A stretch of DNA of 64,000 nt from NCBI RefSeq assembly GCF_014876775.1, contig NZ_CP062310.1:744001-808000 (forward strand). Reading direction: 5' to 3'. Shown here piece by piece: positions 16,389 to 23,452 of the stretch. How positions within the stretch are numbered: position 1 is the first letter of the stretch; each line of letters begins with the position of its first letter. Position numbers and translations under genes: made by a program. The stretch comes from Infirmifilum lucidum (GTDB lineage: Archaea > Thermoproteota > Thermoprotei > Thermofilales > Thermofilaceae). The notes beneath the pieces are model-generated. The model worked only from the letters and a program-made list of their open reading frames with translations, was not told the DNA's origin and searched no databases.

Positions 16389-16927
16389 GCACAGTAGAAG
16401 TCTATGTCCTTAGAATCGGGCACAGACCTGTGCGGGATCACCGTGTCACTACACACGTGGGCCTTGTTGCGCGCGCCTTCGGAGCGCGCGGACTGTATCT
16501 CGAGAAAAGCGTTGAGAAATCCGTTATCGATACTATAGCTAGAGTGTGCAAGACTTGGGGAGGTGAGTTCAGAGTAGAAGTCGTGGACGATCCCTTAAGA
16601 TTCTTGAGAGAATGGAGGCAGATGGGGGTAGTCGTCCACCTTACAATGTATGGCCTCAATATTGCCGAGGAGGGCGTGTTAGACTTAATAAGGAGTATTA
16701 GGGGTAAATTACTGGTTGTCGTGGGGGGAGAGAAAGTTCCTAGAGAGGTCTACGAGATTGCAGACTATAACATAGCTATAGGCAACCAGCCTCACAGCGA
16801 AGTCGCCGCCCTGGCGATCTTCCTCGATAGATTGTTTAGCGGAAAAGAACTCCTGCAGGAGTTCCCACGGGCAAGGCTCAAGATAATTCCGTCAAATAGA
16901 GGTAAGAGAGTAGTTAGGGTGGGCTGA
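16385..16927 (+). CDS. tRNA (cytidine-56 2'-O)-methyltransferase Trm56
   Basis: This 180-residue SPOUT-fold enzyme methylates C56 in the T loop of archaeal tRNAs. Family hallmarks are VYVLRIGHRPVRDHRVTTHV at the start, LTMYGLNI in the middle and the knot residues VVVGGEKVPREVYE and NIAIGNQPHSEVAALA. Many Pyrobaculum-type relatives lack this protein and use a guide RNA instead, so its presence speaks against that genus. It overlaps hflX (ATGA) and tfe (one base). Confidence 0.93.
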   Translation: MSTVEVYVLRIGHRPVRDHRVTTHVGLVARAFGARGLYLEKSVEKSVIDTIARVCKTWGGEFRVEVVDDPLRFLREWRQMGVVVHLTMYGLNIAEEGVLDLIRSIRGKLLVVVGGEKVPREVYEIADYNIAIGNQPHSEVAALAIFLDRLFSGKELLQEFPRARLKIIPSNRGKRVVRVG

Positions 16928-17430
16928 TGTCTAATGAGGCTATTATCGCACTTGCAAGAAAAATACATGGAGAGAGAGCTGAGATAATCATACGGCTTCT
17001 CGCTGAAAAGATCGAAGTGTCGGATGAGGATATAGCCAGAGAGCTTAAACTCGACCCAGCAGAGGTTCGGAGAATCCTCAACGAGTTGTTCGAGTCCAGG
17101 CTTGTTAAATACCGCAGAGCCAGAGACGAGGTGATAGGCTGGTACAAGTATTACTGGAGGATAACAGATGAGCCTGTTGCCAGAATACTGGAGGACAGGA
17201 AGCGTCTGACGTTAAGCCTTTTAGAGAAAGTTCTCGAATATGAAAGGAGCGACGAGTTCTTTGTCTGTCCAAAGTGTGGTAAGAGGTTTTCGTCCGCGGA
17301 AGCCGACGAGAATGGCTACATGTGTGATGAGTGCAGAGAAGTCCTTGAACCGTACGACAACACGGAGGTCATCCGCAAGCTTGAGCAAGCCATTAAGAAA
17401 TTGAGAGAGTATAACCCTGAGGCTCTTTGA
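16927..17430 (+). CDS. tfe: Transcription initiation factor TFE alpha subunit
   Basis: This 167-residue protein has an extended winged helix (residues about 1-85, with DEDIARELKLDPAEVRRIL and LFESRLVKYRRARD) and a C-terminal zinc ribbon (CPKCGKRFSS, CDECREVL), the archaeal TFE-alpha/TFIIE-alpha layout. TFE helps open promoters with TBP, TFB and RNA polymerase. The ATG overlaps the stop of trm56, so it is the last gene of the mbf1-hflX-trm56 run. Confidence 0.95.
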   Translation: MSNEAIIALARKIHGERAEIIIRLLAEKIEVSDEDIARELKLDPAEVRRILNELFESRLVKYRRARDEVIGWYKYYWRITDEPVARILEDRKRLTLSLLEKVLEYERSDEFFVCPKCGKRFSSAEADENGYMCDECREVLEPYDNTEVIRKLEQAIKKLREYNPEAL

Positions 17431-17575
17431 AGCCTCCGGAGTATTCGGTACCTCTCTTCTAACCCCCTTAATGCATCCCGGTAGGTGGTGGATTTAGGGG
17501 GTCATGGTGGTACGGATGATCCTCAGCTAAAAAAATACAAAAATAGTTTTAAGGCTAGAATAGCCTTCTCTTGTT

Positions 17576-18043
17576 GTGGGAGAAGTATTAAGTGCATTCG
17601 AGCTACGGGCTTTAGAAGCTGTTATACTGTACCAACTCGGCGTAGAAGTCCGGCTAGAGGGTGCATCCTTGAATGTGAGAGGAGTTAGATCCCGTAGAAC
17701 TAGTAGGTTAAAACAGATCCTGCTTGATGGCAAGCCCGTAATCACTATAAGAGCTAATGACGGTTTTGTCGTACCAAAAAGAGACGGCTGGGAATTTCTT
17801 GCGAGGCACTCGGACGACAAGAGACTCCCCTGCGTCATAGTTCCCGGCGACGTTGCCAGGTTCGTGGCTGAAGGCAGAACTCTCTTCTCAAAGCACGTCA
17901 TCAAGGCAGAGGGAGAAATCTATCCCGGAGACGAGATCTGCATAAAGTCCGATAACGGGGAAATTGTGGGCTCGGGTAAGGCTTTGTTGCCTGGCTGGGA
18001 GATGGGAAGGATAAAAAGGGGAAAAGCCGTAAGAACCAGATAA
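17576..18043 (+). CDS. PUA-domain RNA-binding protein
   Basis: This 155-residue protein ends in a PUA domain: LPCVIVPGDVARFVAEGRTLFS, then IYPGDEICIKSDNGEIVGSGKALLPG. The N-terminal 75 residues have a basic turn (RGVRSRRTSRLKQIL) preceding a strand-rich segment. Similar stand-alone proteins are found near translation genes or correspond to the C-terminal part of split archaeosine transglycosylases. The start is a GTG; no Shine-Dalgarno stretch is clear, and a TTTTAAG box lies about 25 bases upstream. Target RNA unknown. Confidence 0.85.
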   Translation: MGEVLSAFELRALEAVILYQLGVEVRLEGASLNVRGVRSRRTSRLKQILLDGKPVITIRANDGFVVPKRDGWEFLARHSDDKRLPCVIVPGDVARFVAEGRTLFSKHVIKAEGEIYPGDEICIKSDNGEIVGSGKALLPGWEMGRIKRGKAVRTR

Positions 18044-18057
18044 AAATATTTTGTTTT

Positions 18058-18378
18058 CTATCTATTCTTGTAGAGTACAACGTATCTAAACTGCCTGCGG
18101 TTTTCTATTTTTGCATTGAACTTCTCCCGAAGGATACTTTCGATCTCCCTGTAGTAATACTGGTTTGTGAGCCATGCAGGGGGCCTAACGCGGGGCACTA
18201 GGCCACGTATGACGTTGATGTCTGTTGTCCGCTTGACATAGGAGACATAAGCGTATCGAAGTAGTGTTCGCAACTTGATAGATATCTGCGAGGACTTCGT
18301 GGAAGACATGAGTTGATTCACAATAATCTCGAGCTGCCTGAGAAGTTTTTCCTTTTCCTCACGGATTCGGTCTTCCAT
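18058..18378 (-). CDS. Uncharacterised small basic protein
   Basis: This 106-residue protein has a charged N-terminal helix (MEDRIREEKEKLLRQLEIIV), a second helical stretch, then a segment with VPRVRPPAWLTNQYYYREIE. It contains no cysteines or membrane helices and is strongly basic, so nucleic-acid contact is possible. ATG 18378 is preferred over GTG 18387 because TTTAAAA at about 18403-18397 gives normal leaderless spacing. I do not recognise the family. Confidence 0.65.
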   Translation of the reverse strand: MEDRIREEKEKLLRQLEIIVNQLMSSTKSSQISIKLRTLLRYAYVSYVKRTTDINVIRGLVPRVRPPAWLTNQYYYREIESILREKFNAKIENRRQFRYVVLYKNR

Positions 18379-18480
18379 AGGAACCACAGGTTAGGTTTTA
18401 AACTTAATCCTAGTTCGCGAGAAAAGTATATATATTTTACCTTCATAAACATTTTTTAATAGACAATTAACGAATCAGAA

Positions 18481-18963
18481 TTAATACAGAATTATCCCGG
18501 CTTTTGCGATTTCTTGTTCTAGAGCTTTCTTGTCCATTCCTAGAATATCTGCAATGTACCTAACTCTATCACGCGAAGATTCTTTCACGTAGCTATTGTC
18601 TGAATACCTTACGGCGATGCCTGCTTCTTCTACTTGAAAAATTTCAAACAAAATAACTGATGTTGTGCTTTGTTTGTCTACTTTCTGGATAACTCTAAGG
18701 TACGTACTTCCCGGAGTAACACTGTACTCGTGTGTTTTTACCTCGTAAACGCCGTGTAAAAGGTCGTTGATAGAAACACCAATTAGCGGAGCTACTATGG
18801 AGTCGAACTCCACGTAGTCTTCCTCTTCGAAGTCTCTAGTATTCTCTGGAAGAACTAAGGAAGGCTTCCCGTTACGTAACTCGAAGAGGAAGCTCTTCAC
18901 CTCGATGTTCAGTGGTTTCGGATCACCTGATTGGAGGTAGAAGCTGAATAACTTGTACTTCAT
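18481..18963 (-). CDS. Uncharacterised partner protein downstream of the Tes-like radical SAM gene
   Basis: This 160-residue acidic protein has alternating strands and helices and a C-terminal helical segment (RVRYIADILGMDKKALEQEI). It has no cysteines and no membrane helices. It begins 10 bases after the radical SAM gene and is surely co-transcribed with it, which suggests an accessory role. The lower GC of this gene matches the surrounding AT-rich patch. I recognise no family. Confidence 0.7.
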   Translation of the reverse strand: MKYKLFSFYLQSGDPKPLNIEVKSFLFELRNGKPSLVLPENTRDFEEEDYVEFDSIVAPLIGVSINDLLHGVYEVKTHEYSVTPGSTYLRVIQKVDKQSTTSVILFEIFQVEEAGIAVRYSDNSYVKESSRDRVRYIADILGMDKKALEQEIAKAGIILY

Positions 18964-18973
18964 AAGCCTATCC

Positions 18974-20815
18974 TTACTCCTCTATAACCGGTATACCGAA
19001 TTTCTTGGAGGCCAGTACGTGTTGCTCGTAGGGTATGGAGTCGATATCAATTATGCCCCGGTAGTGTCTCCTGTAGGGCTCTCCCGAGATTAGTTTCCTA
19101 ATGTTCCTCTTGTACGCGGTATCCTTGAGAGACTTCCCACTTATCCTCTCCCAGTCACTTACAGAGTACGAGAAAGCCTTCTGCGCCCGGTCGCGATAGA
19201 GGTCTGAGATGACGTTAAAGGAGCAGAAGGGCACTTGTCTCCCGTCTGGCATTACGTAGTGTATGTCGCATCTCATGACTCTTGCAACATCGTGGTTGTA
19301 GAGGTCTTGGAAGTGCATCAGCCCTAAGAACAAGGTGTTATAGTGGAACTCTCCGAGGCTCTCGTAGTCATGTTTGACGAAAACATTGTAGAGTATCTTG
19401 AGTATCCTGTTGCCTTCTCTTAACCGTTTAGGAGCTTTTTCGAGATCCACGAACTTCCTCAGCTTCCATACTACTTCGAGCATTACAATGTATTTGTTCC
19501 TACCCCTCTCGAGTTCGTCTGCCTTTTTATCGAGGAATGCCAGGAACTCGTCGACGTTTACAAACCTAGTTATCGGTATTATCTCGCCGTCGTCCTGCCA
19601 CACGTAGGTAGCGGCTCCACAGGCAAAGTGCGTCGTAAACGCTATCTGAGGCTTACCTGTAACCGCTTCAACAAAACGGGAAATGGGGGCGACGCTTGGA
19701 ACAGGGTACCAATCCTCGACTCTTATTTGACCATTTGTTTGTTCCTCTATAGCCTTTAGAACATCAGGGATAGTTACGCGCTCCTTTTCGCGCTCCTTCC
19801 TGGGCATGCGCCCAGTAATGGATACCGGCTGGAAGTTTACGCCCCTAACTATGTCGTTGTGCTTTAACCCGAACTGGATTATTTTACCAACTTCACTTAA
19901 ATTGTAGCTCTTTATAACTGTTGGGACAAGTACTGCTCCGAGGCCCGCCTTCCTGAGATTGTCTAGAGCGTAGGGAACCTCCCAGTGATTCTTTGGGTTT
20001 GTGAGTGGCGACACTCCGTCAAAGCTCAGGTACACGACGTTTGTACCGGCTTTCCTCACCTTCTCCGCGAGGCTAGGGTCGAAGGCCAGCCGTATCCCAT
20101 TAGTGTTTAATTGGATGTGTGTAAAGCCCTCCTCCCTAGCCATCTTTATAATCTCTACTAGGTCGTCGCGCAACGTAGGCTCTCCTCCTGTTAGCTGGAT
20201 AGCGGGGGGCTTGACCGGCTCAGATAACCTAGCCTGCCTGAGCATGTACCTGATGTGTTCCAGAGACGGCTCGTAGACGTAACCGGCACGCGAGGCATAG
20301 AAGAAGCAATAGAAGCAACTTAAGTCGCACCTGTTCGTAAGAACGAGGTTTATTAAAGCGGCGTTAGATTTGTGCCTAGGGCACACTCCACAATTGTATG
20401 GGCATAGGGCAGTGAGCGGAACATGTGTTACAGTGTTGCCTTTCCCGTCTCTCTGAAAACTCCTGAACTTCTCGTATACTCTGGCGTCTCCAAAGTAAAG
20501 CTCTTCGAACTCGCCGTGTTCAGGGCAGACCTTCCGTATCCAGACTTTTCCGTCCCTCTTGAATATTACAGCTGTCAGAAGAGAATAGCACTCGGGACAC
20601 GCCGACTGAGTGTAGGTGATGAGTTCTTCTCCGTCGCGTAGCTGTGGCCTTTTTCCAAGGTAGACCCTGTAGTCCACGCCAGGCTTTGGCATGAGAAGCG
20701 GCCGTAGTTTCTCAGCAACCTCCTTAATCTCTGAGAAACTTGCACTTGAAAGAAGCTTGTAGTCAACACGCGGCTCCCCTAGTCTTTGAGAAAGCTCTAC
20801 CTTAAGATCTGTCAT
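18974..20815 (-). CDS. Radical SAM enzyme, COG1964 type (tetraether lipid synthase Tes/MJ0619-like)
   Basis: This 613-residue protein has an N-terminal zinc-type set (CPEC at 73-76, CPEH at 97-100), a second cluster motif CPYNCGVCPRHK (138-149) and the radical SAM CDLSCFYC (163-170). It then has LTGGEPTLRDDL, NTNGIR and YLSFDG as in SPASM-type radical SAM folds. This order is that of the family containing the tetraether synthase Tes, which couples lipid chains to make membrane-spanning tetraethers, and MJ0619, a pterin methylase relative. Tes is favoured because hyperthermophilic Thermoproteota make tetraethers and the CPYNCG-CPRHK cluster is kept, but the two cannot be told apart here with certainty. 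Confidence 0.75.
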   Translation of the reverse strand: MTDLKVELSQRLGEPRVDYKLLSSASFSEIKEVAEKLRPLLMPKPGVDYRVYLGKRPQLRDGEELITYTQSACPECYSLLTAVIFKRDGKVWIRKVCPEHGEFEELYFGDARVYEKFRSFQRDGKGNTVTHVPLTALCPYNCGVCPRHKSNAALINLVLTNRCDLSCFYCFFYASRAGYVYEPSLEHIRYMLRQARLSEPVKPPAIQLTGGEPTLRDDLVEIIKMAREEGFTHIQLNTNGIRLAFDPSLAEKVRKAGTNVVYLSFDGVSPLTNPKNHWEVPYALDNLRKAGLGAVLVPTVIKSYNLSEVGKIIQFGLKHNDIVRGVNFQPVSITGRMPRKEREKERVTIPDVLKAIEEQTNGQIRVEDWYPVPSVAPISRFVEAVTGKPQIAFTTHFACGAATYVWQDDGEIIPITRFVNVDEFLAFLDKKADELERGRNKYIVMLEVVWKLRKFVDLEKAPKRLREGNRILKILYNVFVKHDYESLGEFHYNTLFLGLMHFQDLYNHDVARVMRCDIHYVMPDGRQVPFCSFNVISDLYRDRAQKAFSYSVSDWERISGKSLKDTAYKRNIRKLISGEPYRRHYRGIIDIDSIPYEQHVLASKKFGIPVIEE

Positions 20816-20902
20816 AGAGGCACCTACCCTTAGGTGTGAATAACTAATCTCTCAGATTTTTATAAAGCTTGCGGTTATGTCACCGTCATTCTGTGAGTTT
20901 TT

Positions 20903-21484
20903 CTATACTGATGTATTGAAAATATACTTCAACTTCTCGAGAGGTATTACTGGAAAGCTACTCTTTAGGACGTCGAGCACGTAGAGAAGCTTTTTCTCGT
21001 CATCCCTGGAAATGTGTACACCTTCCCGTTGCACCAAGTAGTTCAGGGTATCTAGGAGCGTATATGCCTCGAGCTTTAGCAGAAGCCTCTTGCGCTCTAG
21101 CCGCTTCCTTTCCTCCATATATTCTTCATAGGAGATTTCCTTTGATACCAGGTGGCGTTCCCCCAGAACTAGTAGGTCGTTCTTCAACCTTCTGAGCTCC
21201 TCGGCTATTTCCCACAACCTCTCAAGCGTGGCTACAGCGCCCTCATGTACATAATCTACTAGGACTATCTTCTTCCCAACTATCCTGAGTTTATCGGGTG
21301 TAACCTCTAGAAGCTCGCCGTCGACTCGTCTTATCACGACCTTTAATGGCTGTTTTGTCTTCTTCGCAATGTAAATTTTCCAGATACTCCCTATTTTCGA
21401 GTCATTGGAACCGTAAACTTCTCTCTTTACGATTTTCTCCAGAAGTTTTTTGTCATTTATCTCGCTCAGAACAATCCCACGCAT
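20903..21484 (-). CDS. PRC-barrel plus coiled-coil protein (CdvA-like layout)
   Basis: The first 80 residues form a small beta-barrel-like segment (IGSIWKIYIAKKTKQPLKVV, LLEVTPDKLRIVGKKIVLVD), as in PRC-barrel proteins. Residues 85-150 are a strongly charged coiled coil (RLWEIAEELRRLKNDLLVLG, EYMEERKRLERKRLLLKLEA) and a C-terminal helical tail follows. This barrel/coil/tail order resembles CdvA, the membrane-binding protein of archaeal ESCRT division, but no ESCRT-III or Vps4 gene is adjacent. A TTAAATAC box near 21527 gives a short leader before the ATG. Function unknown. Confidence 0.75.
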   Translation of the reverse strand: MRGIVLSEINDKKLLEKIVKREVYGSNDSKIGSIWKIYIAKKTKQPLKVVIRRVDGELLEVTPDKLRIVGKKIVLVDYVHEGAVATLERLWEIAEELRRLKNDLLVLGERHLVSKEISYEEYMEERKRLERKRLLLKLEAYTLLDTLNYLVQREGVHISRDDEKKLLYVLDVLKSSFPVIPLEKLKYIFNTSV

Positions 21485-21756
21485 ATTTCATCTACGTTCT
21501 CATCATCCCCTACTGGAGTATTTAATGCAAAGACGACAATATGCCGTGTAGAAAAGGCTCCCTACAGCAGTATTACTGCCGTAGCCTCCTTCACTCCCTC
21601 TTGACCACTGGGTCAAACATTGAGAGGTAACCCTTGCAGTACAGTCCAGGACGCGTATGCAGGGTGTCCCTCGTTCCTTTCCGCCAAAGAGAAGAAAGTG
21701 TTACAAATGTTTTTAAATACTCATACAACCTTCATGTTAGCCTCTGGGTGTATGTG

Positions 21757-22845
21757 ATGGATGGCGACACCTACAACTTGATCCTCTGGCTAATCATACT
21801 TACATTCTTCTCTTTTTTCACTCAAGAGATGCAGATCCTCAGAGCGATTAGCGAGGTTGAAAATTACCTCCTCGTGTTCAGATCTGCAAGAGATAAGTCT
21901 CTAAGCTTCTTGGCGAGCCAGCTCAAGCGCTACAGCGGCATACACGATGACAGGCTACTAGAAAACAAGGTAAACGAACTCGTTGAGACATACGTCATAC
22001 TCCCGGTCGATATAGACCCCTACGGGATTGTGAAGAAAATTAAACATATACTCCGCACAAGTGAAAGAGGCTTGGAGGAGCGGATAGCCCAGATTGCCCC
22101 TAAAGCCACACGAGTCGACGTGCAGAACTTATCCAATATCGTAGAGCTCGCGCGAGCACTAAACATCATCTACAAGGTTTTGAATCATTACTACCTGATT
22201 GCCAGGAAATTTAGGAGCCTATGGCTTCTCATGCAGCTCAGCGCTCAAATGCCATTTGTCATGGAGGAAGTTAAAGCTATTGAGGGGGCTCTCGAGGCGT
22301 TCAGACATAACGTACCCATAGGCGACTCAGCCGGACCCCTAGTGGCAAGCTACCTTGCTAGAAAGTATGCTGCAGGCCAGACATTTCTCGAACCCGTTGA
22401 CAACACAATCGTGTATTCCTTGAACCTCGAGGAGAGAAAAGTCTACGTTATTAAAGCTAAGGGGCCCGGGGGGTCTGTTGGGCGAGTAGACGAGGCATTA
22501 CAGTGGGTACTAGAACGGGAGAGGCCGACACACATAGTGACCATCGACGCTGCTCTAAGATATGAGGGCGAGGAGTCCGGCACGCTCGCCTATGGGTATG
22601 GCGTAGCGATGGGAGGCATCGGGGCTGAACGTTTTACAATCGAAGAGTTAGCGACGAAGAATAACATTCCACTGTATGCTGTTCTCATCAAAGTGTCAGA
22701 GGCAGAGGCACTATCCGTGATGACGGAGGATATTTACAGAGGGGTTAAGAGGGCCGTAGACGTCGTAGAGAATTTTGTTAAATCGCAACCGCCAGGCTCG
22801 GTAATAGTCGTTATAGGTGTTGGGAACACGGTGGGAGTTCCATGA
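21757..22845 (+). CDS. DUF1512-like membrane-anchored protein
   Basis: This 362-residue protein has one N-terminal membrane helix (YNLILWLIILTFFSFFTQ), a long helical middle part and a conserved-looking C-terminal alpha/beta domain with GDSAGPLVASYLARK, GPGGSVGRVDEALQW and VTIDAALRYEGEESG. These recall archaeal proteins of unknown function in the DUF1512 family. ATG 21757 is chosen over much earlier in-frame starts because TTTTTAAATAC lies at about 21708-21718. The next gene overlaps its stop (ATGA), so the two are coupled. The soluble domain probably faces the cytoplasm. Confidence 0.8.
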   Translation: MDGDTYNLILWLIILTFFSFFTQEMQILRAISEVENYLLVFRSARDKSLSFLASQLKRYSGIHDDRLLENKVNELVETYVILPVDIDPYGIVKKIKHILRTSERGLEERIAQIAPKATRVDVQNLSNIVELARALNIIYKVLNHYYLIARKFRSLWLLMQLSAQMPFVMEEVKAIEGALEAFRHNVPIGDSAGPLVASYLARKYAAGQTFLEPVDNTIVYSLNLEERKVYVIKAKGPGGSVGRVDEALQWVLERERPTHIVTIDAALRYEGEESGTLAYGYGVAMGGIGAERFTIEELATKNNIPLYAVLIKVSEAEALSVMTEDIYRGVKRAVDVVENFVKSQPPGSVIVVIGVGNTVGVP

Positions 22846-23234
22846 GCGTAGACGTTGTTGCCCAAGTAAAGAGACGATGGCTACCGGTCTATGCCCTGCT
22901 CTTGGCCGGAGGATTCCTGTTAATGGTCGCACTGCTGTATTTCTACTTTAGGACTAAATCAGAGAGCTACCTCTCGGGCCTCATATTGCTTACAATGATT
23001 GAAGGTTACATAGGGTGGTCCCTTTACAAGCTCCTCTCTGTAAAGCCCGAGGCTAGAACACTAGTAACGCTCCTACGCTGCGAAAACTGCGGACATGAGG
23101 TTGAGCGGGAATATAGGGATGGTGATTCCCTGTTTAGTAAGGCTGGAAAATGTCCTAAGTGTGGAAATGACACAGTAATTGTTGAGGCCATTTTCCTCAG
23201 AACATATAAGCATTGGGGGACTGAAAAAATATAA
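22842..23234 (+). CDS. Two-helix membrane protein with C-terminal zinc ribbon
   Basis: This 130-residue protein has two membrane helices (about residues 13-37 and 44-66) and a cytoplasmic C-terminal zinc ribbon (CENCGHE and CPKCGND). Its ATG overlaps the stop of the DUF1512-like gene, so it is probably its partner. Membrane-bound zinc ribbons often recruit other proteins or nucleic acid to the membrane. I recognise no named family. Confidence 0.78.
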   Translation: MSVDVVAQVKRRWLPVYALLLAGGFLLMVALLYFYFRTKSESYLSGLILLTMIEGYIGWSLYKLLSVKPEARTLVTLLRCENCGHEVEREYRDGDSLFSKAGKCPKCGNDTVIVEAIFLRTYKHWGTEKI

Positions 23235-23272
23235 ATTGTAATGCTATGTTGGACGGCAGGGTGCGCTAGAGT

Positions 23273-23452
23273 ATGGCCTACGTCCCGAGGACGCTCCTCC
23301 TAGGCAGGTGCGTGAGGTGTGGGAAGAAGATATACAAGGGCGACGAGTATTACCTATGTGAAAAATGCGGTGTCTCTTACTGTCCAACGTGCGCAAGGAA
23401 GACGTTCGGCAAATGCCAGATATGCGGTCAACCACTTGTGAAGAAACCTTGA
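23273..23452 (+). CDS. Small treble-clef/zinc-binding protein
   Basis: This 59-residue frame has four CxxC motifs (CVRC, CEKC, CPTC, CQIC) plus basic residues. The spacing gives two interleaved zinc sites, like small FYVE/LIM-type or double zinc-ribbon folds. It follows the DUF1512-like pair in the same direction after 38 bases and ends 25 bases inside the 3' end of the convergent PAPS-reductase-like gene. The regular cysteine spacing makes it very likely real despite its size. Confidence 0.78.
   Translation: MAYVPRTLLLGRCVRCGKKIYKGDEYYLCEKCGVSYCPTCARKTFGKCQICGQPLVKKP

Noticed and set aside
17431-17575. Possible C/D sRNA (GGATGATCC near TCAGCT) before the PUA gene
   Set aside because: No correct C box and no pair of guides with 10-13 base spacing on either strand.
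21490-21510. ATGATGA on the minus strand as a C box
   Set aside because: It lies in the short leader of the PRC-barrel gene, and no D or D' box follows at proper distance.
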